This document shows, piece after piece, positions 1-8,258 of a stretch of DNA of 64,000 bases (position 1 is the stretch's first letter; each line of letters starts with the position of its first letter). A model generated the notes under the pieces. It was not told the DNA's origin. It searched no databases and worked only from the letters and a program-made list of their open reading frames with translations. The stretch comes from an uncultured Adlercreutzia sp. (GTDB lineage: Bacteria; Actinomycetota; Coriobacteriia; Coriobacteriales; Eggerthellaceae). Location: the NCBI RefSeq assembly GCF_958431955.1, contig NZ_CAUASN010000011.1, positions 4,335 through 68,334 of the forward strand, written 5' to 3'. A program made the translations under genes and the position numbers.

Positions 1-1610
1 AGCCCCTTGGCGTCCTTGATGAACTCGAAGCAGCCGGGTTTGCTTCTAGCAAATGATTGATGCAAAGAGCTTGCTTCTTCATATTCGCCTGTTTTTTCGT
101 CTTGCAGCATGAGTTTCAACTCGATATCGTATCGAGCTTGCGGTTTGACAGCAATGCTCGAAGCCTTAAGGATGCATTTTCCCACGCTTACATCGAACGA
201 GGAAATCAACTCCTTCTTCCCGTCGACATAGTAGTCGATTCTGTCGGTGGCAAAATGCAGAGGAAATTGTTGCTGCGGCCAGCGTATCGATACAATGCCT
301 TCCGCGAGATCTAGCTGTAAGCTGGCCATGGGGAGGTAGACGAGGCGCTGTTCGCCTTGGCGCTTCTCGCGAGGAGAGTTTGTTGAGCGCAATCTTGTTG
401 TAACCGTCGTTCGTTCTCGGCTCTTGCGAAGCGCTTCCATAGCTGCTTCTGGTAAGCCGAAATTCGAAAGCATCGCGTAACCGCTCGAATCCTTTTGTGA
501 GCTTTCAACCTGGGATGCAACGCGCATCGAGGCTTCAAAAAGTGGGGCGATGGTTGAGTTCGGGGCCTTCTCGAGAATGTTGAGCACGGCTTTGCTGGGT
601 GCGAAGCGACTTTCGGGATTCTTGAGCTCTTTGAGAATGGAATGTCCGTCCATTTCGGCGCCGAAACCGTAGTTTCCGGCCGCAACTTCTTTAGCTAATG
701 GAAGGATAGACTTTTCCCATAGATTGACCCAGGCGTCTGCCGACAAACCGCCATGAAGCAGCGCAGTATAGAAGTAGTAATTTGTTTCCTCGTCACGAGC
801 GTATAGCGGCATTCCGCGACGCTCGACGTGATTCGCAAATGTTTGCTTGAATAGACTCTGGACGTTACTGTCGTGGATATTGAGTTCATCGAAGAAATTG
901 CCCCATAGATTTCCCTTGTTGTATACGTTGCGGGCCCTGTCGGCAACGTACACTATAAAGGCATTTCGCAGGTGTCTGTCGATTAGGCTTAGGGCAACAC
1001 GTGGTTGAGCCGAGTAGAAGTCGAAGAGTTGTTCAAAGGTGTCGCAAAGTTCATCAAGATCCGTTGAAAATTCCTCGAAAGCCTGATAGACCATGACGTC
1101 TTCAAATTCATCTTCGAGATCTTCGAAGACTTCCTTTGTCCGTTTTTCGAATCCTCTCAGCGCATCAGTGAACGGTGTGGGAGGAAGACTGACAGGGCCA
1201 TCGCCTAGAAAATACGAACGGGAGACAGTTGGGGCCACTGTCCTCTGAATGCTATCCCTACGAGAGTTTTTTGCTGTTGCGAGTATCCTCTCAACAGCGG
1301 CGGTATCCACCTCTCTCTTTTTCAAAACAGAGGCAGCAAAGGCAACAGGATCTGCGCGATACCGATTCTGAAGCCCTATAATTGCATCCGACTCTTGCCA
1401 GCCAAAGAGATCATCGACTTTCTTCTCAGGGAGATCCAAGAGTTCGGGTAGGACTTCAAACCCCGCGCGTTTTATCAGGCGTCTAAGGCTTGCGCTGCCG
1501 AGGTTAAGTTCAGTGATGGGCGTTACCCTCAATCGCTCAATAATGTCTTCTTCGCTCATTCGCGCTTCCCAGAACGTTAGAATGGTAAATATCGGCGGTG
1601 TATTCCCCAT
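1..1610 (-). CDS. Unknown protein with RNA-polymerase alpha-CTD-like N-terminus, truncated by window edge
   Basis: Open minus-strand frame read by hand from an ATG at 1610-1608 (second in-frame ATG at 1559-1557) with no stop down to base 1, so at least 519 residues and incomplete at its C-terminus. Residues after the second ATG (TPITELNLGSASLRRLIKRA...) resemble the helix-hairpin-helix of the RNA polymerase alpha C-terminal domain. A long acidic, mostly helical middle follows (for example YVADRARNVYNKGN, EETNYYFYTALLHGG), then a beta-rich end. I do not recognise the family. G+C is visibly lower than in neighbours and codon use is AT-tolerant, which suggests acquired DNA. It is divergent from tyrA. 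The 5' end is ambiguous: a second frame (1537-1629) also reads like protein, see findings. Confidence 0.7.
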   Translation of the reverse strand, partial: MGNTPPIFTILTFWEARMSEEDIIERLRVTPITELNLGSASLRRLIKRAGFEVLPELLDLPEKKVDDLFGWQESDAIIGLQNRYRADPVAFAASVLKKREVDTAAVERILATAKNSRRDSIQRTVAPTVSRSYFLGDGPVSLPPTPFTDALRGFEKRTKEVFEDLEDEFEDVMVYQAFEEFSTDLDELCDTFEQLFDFYSAQPRVALSLIDRHLRNAFIVYVADRARNVYNKGNLWGNFFDELNIHDSNVQSLFKQTFANHVERRGMPLYARDEETNYYFYTALLHGGLSADAWVNLWEKSILPLAKEVAAGNYGFGAEMDGHSILKELKNPESRFAPSKAVLNILEKAPNSTIAPLFEASMRVASQVESSQKDSSGYAMLSNFGLPEAAMEALRKSRERTTVTTRLRSTNSPREKRQGEQRLVYLPMASLQLDLAEGIVSIRWPQQQFPLHFATDRIDYYVDGKKELISSFDVSVGKCILKASSIAVKPQARYDIELKLMLQDEKTGEYEEASSLHQSFARSKPGCFEFIKDAKG

Positions 1611-1773
1611 CGGTATTGTACCACCGCATATGATGGTATGGCCTCAAGGAGAGTGGCACAAGCTCATGCCGGAGATCGATACGTTGGAATTGTTAAGCTA
1701 ACGTATCGCATAGCATTGGTGGTATTCCTTCGCGGGGATTGGGCGAATCGTGGGGCGGCGGTTGCGGGGTTCG

Positions 1774-1781
1774 TATACAAT
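1774..1781 (+). promoter_or_regulatory. Possible -10 element upstream of tyrA
   Basis: TATACAAT lies 44 bases before the tyrA ATG, in the roughly 214-base gap between the divergent left-edge gene and tyrA. No convincing -35 hexamer is seen at 16-18 bases. A purine-rich stretch (GGGAGGGAA at 1782-1790) follows but is too far from the ATG to serve as its ribosome binding site. Nothing else in 1630-1824 can be named. Confidence 0.3.
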
Positions 1782-1824
1782 GGGAGGGAACTGGTGCTTG
1801 AGGGATTGAGGAACAGATACTTCC

Positions 1825-3030
1825 ATGATTGATGATACGAATCAAAACGCCGCGGCATCGGACGGCGACGCTGCGGCTGCCGCGCTCGGGCCTTTCGCCT
1901 CGGTGGCCGTTATCGGCTTGGGACTCATCGGGGCCTCGCTGGCCGCGGCCCTGGCCGACAAGATGCCCTCCGCGCGCGTCTTCGGAGTGGATACCGACCC
2001 TGCCGCCTGCGCCGCCGCTGTGGAGCGCGGCTGGTGCGTGGAGGCTGGCGGTCCCGACGACGCGGCCTTCCGCGCCTTCGTCGAAGGCCCCTGCGAGCTT
2101 GTGGTCATCGCCACGCCCGTGGCGGCGGTGGACGACTACCTCACGCGCCTGCGCGACTGGGGCTATACGGGGCTCGTCACCGACACCATCTCCACCAAGG
2201 GCCACATCCTGGCCGCCGCCGAGGAGCTTCTGCCCGCGCCTGCGCGCTACGTGCCGGGGCACCCCATGGCCGGCTCCGAGCAGAGCGGTATCGCCGGGGC
2301 GCGCGCCGACCTGTTCGAGGGCGCGAACTGGATCCTCTGCCCCGACGAGCGCACCGCCCCCGAGGACTTCCAGCACCTCCACGAGTTCGTGTGCGGCCTG
2401 GAGGCCCGCGTGGTGTCGCTGCGCCGCGAGGAGCACGACGCCGCCGTGGCCATCGTGAGCCACGTGCCCCACATGGTGGCCTCCTCGCTCATGCAGCTGG
2501 CGAGCGCCCATGCCGACGACACCGGCTCCATCATGCGCTTGGCGGCCGGCGGCTTCAAGGACACCACGCGCATCGCCGCCGGGTCCCCGAAGCTGTGGTG
2601 CGGCATCGCCTTCGACAACGCCGAGGCGCTGCGCGACGGCCTGGCCGAGATGGCCGCCATCATCGGCTCGTTCGCCGATGCCCTGGCCGCAGGCGACCGC
2701 GACACCTTCACGCGGCTGCTCGCCGAGGCCGCCGACGCCCGCCGGGCGCTGCCGGCCGCCTGGGTGCCCTCCACCGAGAAGCTTCTGGAGGTGCGCATCC
2801 CCATGGTGAACCGCACGGGCGTGGTGGCCGAGGTGTGCACCATTGCCTCGTCGGTGGGCTGCAATATACAATCCATTGACATCGACCACATCAGCGAGGG
2901 CAACGCCGTGCTCTCCCTCATCCTTACCGACGAGGGCGACGTGGGCGCGCTGTCGCTGCAGCTGATCAACGCCGGTTTCTCCGTATCGTTCAGTCCGATT
3001 ATGCCGAAGGAGTACGCTCATGTCGACTGA
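1825..3030 (+). CDS. tyrA: Prephenate dehydrogenase with C-terminal ACT domain
   Basis: NAD(P)-dependent prephenate (or arogenate) dehydrogenase of tyrosine biosynthesis, 401 aa. The N-terminal Rossmann motif is VIGLGLIGASLA near residues 29-40. Other family signatures are GHPMAGSEQSG (about 149-159) and the helical dimerisation region with SHVPHMVASSL (about 212-222). From about residue 315 a regulatory ACT-like domain begins (RIPMVNRTGVVAEV), typical of tyrosine feedback control. The first 27 residues are an Ala/Asp-rich extension. The stop overlaps the aroA start by 11 bases, so the two are probably translationally coupled in a shikimate/aromatic operon. Confidence 0.93.
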   Translation: MIDDTNQNAAASDGDAAAAALGPFASVAVIGLGLIGASLAAALADKMPSARVFGVDTDPAACAAAVERGWCVEAGGPDDAAFRAFVEGPCELVVIATPVAAVDDYLTRLRDWGYTGLVTDTISTKGHILAAAEELLPAPARYVPGHPMAGSEQSGIAGARADLFEGANWILCPDERTAPEDFQHLHEFVCGLEARVVSLRREEHDAAVAIVSHVPHMVASSLMQLASAHADDTGSIMRLAAGGFKDTTRIAAGSPKLWCGIAFDNAEALRDGLAEMAAIIGSFADALAAGDRDTFTRLLAEAADARRALPAAWVPSTEKLLEVRIPMVNRTGVVAEVCTIASSVGCNIQSIDIDHISEGNAVLSLILTDEGDVGALSLQLINAGFSVSFSPIMPKEYAHVD

Positions 3031-4354
3031 GAACCTGCCTCCCTACACCACCATCGAGCCTCTGGGCGGCGCGCTCTCGGGCGCCTGCCGAGTGCCCGGC
3101 GACAAGTCCATCTCGCACCGCGCGGTGCTCTTCGCCGCCATGGCCGAGGGCACCTCGCACCTTGAGGGTGTGCTCGATTCCGAGGACGTGCGCGCCTCCA
3201 TCCGCGCCGTGGAGGCCCTAGGCGCCACGGTGGAACTGCGCGCTCAGGCCGACGGCACGCTCGCCGGCACGGTGACCGGCTGGGGGGCGGAAGGCCCGAG
3301 CCAGCCCGACGCGCCCATCGACTGCGGCAACTCCGGCACCACTGCGCGCCTGCTCATGGGCATCGTGGCGCCGTGGGACATCGTCGTGACCATCACCGGC
3401 GATGCCAGCCTGCAGAAGCGCCCCATGCGCCGCATTGTCGCGCCGCTCGCGAAGATGGGCGCCACCTTCGAGCCGGAAAGCCCGGAGACGCTGCCGATTA
3501 CCGTGCACGGCACCCGCCGCTTGCGCCCCATCGAGTACGCGAGCCCCATGGCCTCGGCCCAGCTGAAGACCGCCGTGCTCCTGGCCGGCACCTTCGCCGA
3601 CGGCACCACCACGGTGACCGAGCCCGCGCCCTCGCGCAACCACACCGAGCTCATGCTGCCCGAGTTCAACGTGCCCACCACCGCCGGCACCCGCGTGGCC
3701 ACGGTGGAGGGCCCCGCCGAGATGCTCGCCTCCGACGTGGTGGTGCCGGGCGACCCCTCTTCGGCCGCCTTCATCGCCGCAGCCGCCCTGCTCGCCCCGG
3801 GCAGCGCCGTGCAGATCGAGAACGTGTCGCTGAACCCGGCCCGCATCGGGTTCGTGCGCACCTTGGAGCGCATGGGCGCCTCCATCGAGGAGTCCTACCG
3901 CGGCGCCGAGGGCAAGGAGCCCCGCGGCACCTTGAGCGTGCAGTACACGCCGGTTCTGCGCGGCTGCGAGGTGCCCTCCCAGCACATCGCGTCGGTCATC
4001 GACGAGATCCCGGTGCTGGCCCTGGTGGCGGCCCATGCCCGCGGCATCACGGTGTTCCACGAGGTGGGCGAGCTGCGCGTGAAGGAATCCGACCGCCTGG
4101 CCGCCATCATCGAGGGCCTGGCCCAGCTGGGGGTGGACGCCTGGGAAGAGGGCGACGACCTGTTCATCGAGGGCAACCCCGACCTCACCGTGCCCGAGGG
4201 CCTCGTGTTCAACTCCCATGGCGATCACCGCCTGGCCATGACCTGGGCGCTCGTGGGCGCCTGCGGGCGCGTGCCGGTGTCGGTGACCGACTTTACCTGC
4301 GTGGCCGTGAGCTACCCCGATTTCCTCGCCGACCTGAAGGAGCTGGTGCGCTAA
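3020..4354 (+). CDS. aroA: 3-phosphoshikimate 1-carboxyvinyltransferase (EPSP synthase)
   Basis: Transfers enolpyruvyl from PEP to shikimate-3-phosphate, the sixth shikimate step; 444 aa, the usual family length. Visible signatures are PGDKSISHRAVLFAAMAEG (about 26-44), the GNSGTTARLL loop (about 102-111) and the C-terminal RVKESDRLAAI (about 352-362) and SHGDHRLAMT segments. Start ATG at 3020 sits inside the end of tyrA; the stop shares one base with the cmk start (TAATG). It is a middle gene of the operon that continues to ispH. Confidence 0.96.
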   Translation: MSTENLPPYTTIEPLGGALSGACRVPGDKSISHRAVLFAAMAEGTSHLEGVLDSEDVRASIRAVEALGATVELRAQADGTLAGTVTGWGAEGPSQPDAPIDCGNSGTTARLLMGIVAPWDIVVTITGDASLQKRPMRRIVAPLAKMGATFEPESPETLPITVHGTRRLRPIEYASPMASAQLKTAVLLAGTFADGTTTVTEPAPSRNHTELMLPEFNVPTTAGTRVATVEGPAEMLASDVVVPGDPSSAAFIAAAALLAPGSAVQIENVSLNPARIGFVRTLERMGASIEESYRGAEGKEPRGTLSVQYTPVLRGCEVPSQHIASVIDEIPVLALVAAHARGITVFHEVGELRVKESDRLAAIIEGLAQLGVDAWEEGDDLFIEGNPDLTVPEGLVFNSHGDHRLAMTWALVGACGRVPVSVTDFTCVAVSYPDFLADLKELVR

Positions 4355-5025
4355 TGATCGTCGCCATCGACGGGCCCTCCGGGGCCGGCAAGTCCACCGT
4401 GGCCAAGGCCGTGGCCAAAGAACTCGGCTTCTCCTGCCTCGATACCGGGGCGATGTACCGCTCCATCGCCTGGCAGGCGCTGCAAAACGGCGTCGCGCTC
4501 GACGACGATGCGGCCTTGGGGGAGGTGGCCCGCAGCTACGACATCTCCTTCGGGCACGTGGAGGGCGACCCCGTTCCCCGCCGCGTGTTCATCGGGGACG
4601 CGGAGGTGACCGAGGCCATCCGCACCGCCGAGATCGACCGGGCCGTGAGCCCCGTGTCGGCCGCGCCCTCGGTGCGCGCCGCCCTGCTCGACCAGCAGCG
4701 CAGAATCGGCAACGCCGGCAACTACGTGGTGGAGGGCCGCGACATCGGCACCGTGGTGTTCCCGGATGCGGCCGTGAAGGTGTTCCTCACCGCATCGGAC
4801 GAGGAGCGCGCCCACCGCCGCGTGCGCCAGAACGTCGACCGCGGCATCGGCTCCATCGACTATGAGGAGGTGCTCGCCGACCTGCGCCGCCGCGATGAGG
4901 CCGACTCCTCCCGCGCCACCGCGCCGTTGCGCGCGGCCGACGATGCCGTGCAGATCGACTCCACGAGCCACTACATCGAGGAAGTCATCGACCAGATCTG
5001 CCAGCTCGCTCGAGAGGCGCGGTAA
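4354..5025 (+). CDS. cmk: Cytidylate kinase
   Basis: Phosphorylates CMP/dCMP to the diphosphates, 223 aa. Walker A is at the extreme N-terminus (IDGPSGAGKSTVAK, about 5-18). The LDTGAMYRS nucleotide-binding motif follows at about 30-38 and the VVEGRDIGTVVFPDA motif at about 124-138. The ATG overlaps the aroA stop by one base, and its own TAA overlaps the plsC ATG by one base, so translation is tightly coupled. The longer reading frame extending upstream through aroA is out of frame with aroA and is only a high-GC artefact. Confidence 0.95.
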   Translation: MIVAIDGPSGAGKSTVAKAVAKELGFSCLDTGAMYRSIAWQALQNGVALDDDAALGEVARSYDISFGHVEGDPVPRRVFIGDAEVTEAIRTAEIDRAVSPVSAAPSVRAALLDQQRRIGNAGNYVVEGRDIGTVVFPDAAVKVFLTASDEERAHRRVRQNVDRGIGSIDYEEVLADLRRRDEADSSRATAPLRAADDAVQIDSTSHYIEEVIDQICQLAREAR

Positions 5026-5897
5026 TGTTTCTGAAATACTCCGACATGTGGGACATGGACCTCGGCGGCCGCGACCGCGAGCGCGGGGAAATTCCCCATT
5101 GGTTCGGCAACCTGGCCTGGATCGTCATCGGGGGCCTGTGCAAGCTGCTGTTCCGCTACCGGGTGGACAACCGCCAGAAGCTCCGCGCCTTCCAGGGAGC
5201 CGAAGGCGCGCTCGTCATCTGCAACCACACCTCGTTCTTCGATGTGGTGTTCATGTACCTGGCCGCCCGCCCGAAGCAGTGGGTGCGCCTCATGGGCCGC
5301 GACAGCCTCTTCGACAACGCCCACGGCCTGCTCGGCCAGATCCTCTCGCGGGTGGGCGCCTTCCCCGTGAAGCGCGACACGGCCGACATGACCTCCATCA
5401 AGCGCGCGGTGCGCATGCTGAAAAACGACGAGCTCGTGGGCATCCTGCCCGAGGGCACGCGCCGCGGCAAGACCGACCGCGTGGCGTCCATCCACGCCGG
5501 CGTGTCGGTGATCGCCCGCATGGCGAAGGTGCCCATCCTGCCCATGACCGTGCGCGGCGTGGAGAAGATCAAGAACAAGGGCGAGCGCGTGCGCTTCCCC
5601 AAGGTGACGGTGGACTACGGCGACCCCATCCTCGTCGGCGACTTCGACTTCCTGCCGAAGGAGGAGCGCGTGGAGGCCTGCACCTGGTACGCCATGCGCG
5701 AGTGCTTCGCGCTGTACTACAACACCGCTCCCGAGGACGTGGACATGGCGGCCCTGTTCCCCGAGACGCGCGACTATGCCCCGGTGTTCGCCGAGCATCC
5801 CATCCCGCGCCACACGAGCGAGGAGCTGGCCGAGGCCGCCCGCACCAAAGCCGCCGCAAAGGCCGCGAAGGACGCGGAGAAGGCCGAGAAGGAGTAG
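5025..5897 (+). CDS. plsC: 1-acyl-sn-glycerol-3-phosphate acyltransferase family protein
   Basis: Membrane-associated acyltransferase adding the second acyl chain in phosphatidate synthesis, 290 aa. The catalytic NHTSFFD (HX4D) motif lies near residues 66-72, and the acceptor-binding LPEGTRRGK motif near 144-152. A hydrophobic segment (WIVIGGLCKLLF) precedes the catalytic motif. The C-terminus is an Ala/Lys/Glu tail of about 25 residues. The gene lies between cmk and ispH and overlaps cmk by one base. plsY lies about 3.7 kb downstream and plsX in another block. Confidence 0.9.
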   Translation: MFLKYSDMWDMDLGGRDRERGEIPHWFGNLAWIVIGGLCKLLFRYRVDNRQKLRAFQGAEGALVICNHTSFFDVVFMYLAARPKQWVRLMGRDSLFDNAHGLLGQILSRVGAFPVKRDTADMTSIKRAVRMLKNDELVGILPEGTRRGKTDRVASIHAGVSVIARMAKVPILPMTVRGVEKIKNKGERVRFPKVTVDYGDPILVGDFDFLPKEERVEACTWYAMRECFALYYNTAPEDVDMAALFPETRDYAPVFAEHPIPRHTSEELAEAARTKAAAKAAKDAEKAEKE

Positions 5898-5899
5898 CC

Positions 5900-6754
5900 G
5901 TGGAAGTGATTCGCGCGAAGCGGGCGGGGGCGTGCTACGGGGTGCAGCGGGCGCTCGACATGGCCGATGAGGTCATCGAGGGCGGAAGCCGCGCCTTCAC
6001 GCTGGGGCCGCTCATCCACAACCCGCAGGTGGTGGCCGACCTGGCCGAGCGCGGGGCCGAGGCCGTGGAAGGCGTGGAGGCCATCGCCTGGAGCGGCGAG
6101 GGCGAGGCGCCTGCGGTGGTCATCCGCTCCCACGGGGTCACGCCCGAGGTGCTCGCCGCCGTGGAGGAGCGCGGTTTCGCCGTAGTGGACGCCACTTGCC
6201 CCCACGTGGCCCGCGCCCAGGCCGCCGCCGCCGAGCTCGCCGAGCAGGGCTGCCGCGTGGTCGTGGTGGGGGAGGAGGGCCATCCCGAGGTAGAAGGCCT
6301 TACCGCCTGGGCCCGTCAGGCCGGCGGCAAGGTGGACGTGGTGGCGAGCCCCGCCGACATCCCCGAGGGGCTCTACGACCCCGTCGGCGTAGTGGCCCAG
6401 ACAACGCAGCGGCGCGAGAACCTGGAAGCCGTGGTGGCGGCCCTGGCCGAGGCGGGGCTTTCCCCCCTCGTGAAGAACACCATCTGCTCGGCCACGCGCC
6501 AGCGCCAGGAGGCCGCGGCCGATCTGGCCGCCGACGTGGACGCCATGGTGGTCATCGGCGGCCGCAACTCGTCGAACACCACGCGCCTGGCCGAGGTGTG
6601 CGCGCTCACCTGCCCGCGTACCTTCCACATCGAGTCTGCAGACGAGCTGGATCCCGCGGCTTTCACGGGCTGCGCGCGCGTGGGCGTCACCGCCGGTGCG
6701 AGCACGCCGGAAAACCAGATCGCCGCCGTGGAAGCCTTCCTGCGCACCTTGTAG
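5900..6754 (+). CDS. ispH: 4-hydroxy-3-methylbut-2-enyl diphosphate reductase
   Basis: Iron-sulfur enzyme of the last MEP-pathway step, giving IPP and DMAPP; 284 aa from a GTG at 5900 placed two bases after the plsC stop. The three conserved cluster cysteines are present: C12 in GACYGV, C100 in DATCPHV and C196 in NTICSATRQRQ. HGVTPEV and EEGHPEVEG are other family motifs. The open frame extends upstream into plsC, but homology starts only at MEVIRAKRAG, so I chose the GTG. Confidence 0.93.
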   Translation: MEVIRAKRAGACYGVQRALDMADEVIEGGSRAFTLGPLIHNPQVVADLAERGAEAVEGVEAIAWSGEGEAPAVVIRSHGVTPEVLAAVEERGFAVVDATCPHVARAQAAAAELAEQGCRVVVVGEEGHPEVEGLTAWARQAGGKVDVVASPADIPEGLYDPVGVVAQTTQRRENLEAVVAALAEAGLSPLVKNTICSATRQRQEAAADLAADVDAMVVIGGRNSSNTTRLAEVCALTCPRTFHIESADELDPAAFTGCARVGVTAGASTPENQIAAVEAFLRTL

Positions 6755-6763
6755 GGAAAGCCG

Positions 6764-8200
6764 ATGCCCACTTACCCGGGAAAAGACATCGAGCGCGAGG
6801 CGGCCTGCGGCGGCGCCTGCCCCCGCACGCCCGCCGAGGCGGCCGCGGCGGCGTGGGGCGGTCCGGCGGCGCGCATCGTCGCCGTGGAGCCCGAAAGCCC
6901 CGCCGACGACGCGGGGTTCGCGCCGGGCTGCTACCTGACCAGCGTGGACGGCGAGCCTCTATGCGACATCATCGACTGGCGCTGGCTCGCCTCCGACGAC
7001 GTTATCGCGGTGGGCTACATCGACCTCGACGGCGAGAGCGGGGAAGTGGAGCTGGAGCGCGACCCGGGGGAGGACTGGGGATTCGCCTTCGATGGCGTGC
7101 TGTTCGATTCCGTGAAGCTCTGTCGCAACGCCTGCGTGTTCTGCTTCATGCGCCAGCTGCCCGACGACGTGCGCCCTTCGCTCGTGCTGCGCGACGACGA
7201 CTTCCGCCTGAGCTTCCTGTCCGGCACCTTCGTCACGCTCACGAACTTGAAGCCGGAAGACGAGGCCCGCATCATCGAGCAGCACATCAGTCCCTTGCGG
7301 GTGAGCCTGCACGCGAGCGACCCCGACCTGCGCCGCCGCATGATCGGGCGCCATGCCGACCACGGCCTGGCCGCCTTCGACCGCTTGTTGGCGGCCGGTA
7401 TTAAGGCCCACGCCCAGATCGTGCTCATGCCCGGGGTAAACGACGGTGAGGCCCTGCGCGAGACGCTGGAATGGGCGTGGGCGCGCCCGAACATCAGCGG
7501 TGTGGGCATCGTGCCTCTGGGCTTCACCAAGCACCAGACCGCGCTGCACGAGAGCTTCACGACCCCCGAGGCGGCGCGCGGCGTCATCGAGGTGATCGCC
7601 CCCTTTCAGGAGCGCGCCCGCGCTGAGCGGGGAGGGCCGTGGGTTTTTGCCGCCGATGAGTTCTACGTGAACGCCTACGGCGCGGAAACTCCCGCCCATA
7701 TTCCGCCGGCGAACGACTACGGCGACTACGACATGTTCGAGGACGGTATCGGCATCGTGCGCAGCTACGTGGACGAGTTCGACGAGGCCTGCGCAAACGG
7801 CCTGGCCGCCCGCGCCGCCGACGCCTTGGCGAGTCGCAACCTGCAGGCCCGCTACATCGTCGGCGAGGCCATGCAGCCCTTCCTCGACACGATGATCGAG
7901 CGCAGCCCCTTGGCCGGCCGCCTCGTTCCCCTTACCGTGGGAAACGACTACTTCGGCGGCAACGTGAACGTCACCGGCCTTCTCTGCGGCTGCGACATAG
8001 CCGCCGCAATCAGACACGAAGAAGGCGAGCTGTTCCTCATTCCGAGCGTCATCTTGAACGACGACGGCATCACGCTCGATGACATGACCGTGCAGGATAT
8101 CGAAAACGCGGCCGGAGCGCCCGTGTCCGTGGTATCCTGTAACCCGCTCGACTACCTGCCCGAGATCATCGCGCTTATCGAGCCCGAGAACGTCGCATAG
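6764..8200 (+). CDS. PDZ plus radical-SAM-like DUF512 protein
   Basis: 478 aa. Residues about 30-70 form a PDZ-like domain (VEPESPADDAGFAPG...LTSVDG). A radical-SAM-type CX3CX2C cluster follows (C120, C124, C127 in CRNACVFCF), then a DUF512 C-terminal half ending in VSCNPLDYLPEI. This family is widespread in Clostridia, Cyanobacteria and Coriobacteria and commonly sits next to der, as here. Its reaction is unknown; a SAM-dependent radical chemistry is only inferred from the cysteine motif. The ATG at 6764 lies nine bases after ispH, so it is probably in the same transcript. Confidence 0.85.
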   Translation: MPTYPGKDIEREAACGGACPRTPAEAAAAAWGGPAARIVAVEPESPADDAGFAPGCYLTSVDGEPLCDIIDWRWLASDDVIAVGYIDLDGESGEVELERDPGEDWGFAFDGVLFDSVKLCRNACVFCFMRQLPDDVRPSLVLRDDDFRLSFLSGTFVTLTNLKPEDEARIIEQHISPLRVSLHASDPDLRRRMIGRHADHGLAAFDRLLAAGIKAHAQIVLMPGVNDGEALRETLEWAWARPNISGVGIVPLGFTKHQTALHESFTTPEAARGVIEVIAPFQERARAERGGPWVFAADEFYVNAYGAETPAHIPPANDYGDYDMFEDGIGIVRSYVDEFDEACANGLAARAADALASRNLQARYIVGEAMQPFLDTMIERSPLAGRLVPLTVGNDYFGGNVNVTGLLCGCDIAAAIRHEEGELFLIPSVILNDDGITLDDMTVQDIENAAGAPVSVVSCNPLDYLPEIIALIEPENVA

Positions 8201-8258
8201 GCTCTCGTGAGCCCCGTACCGCGGCCGCCCCGCCGCGCGAATAGAAGAGGAACCTGCC

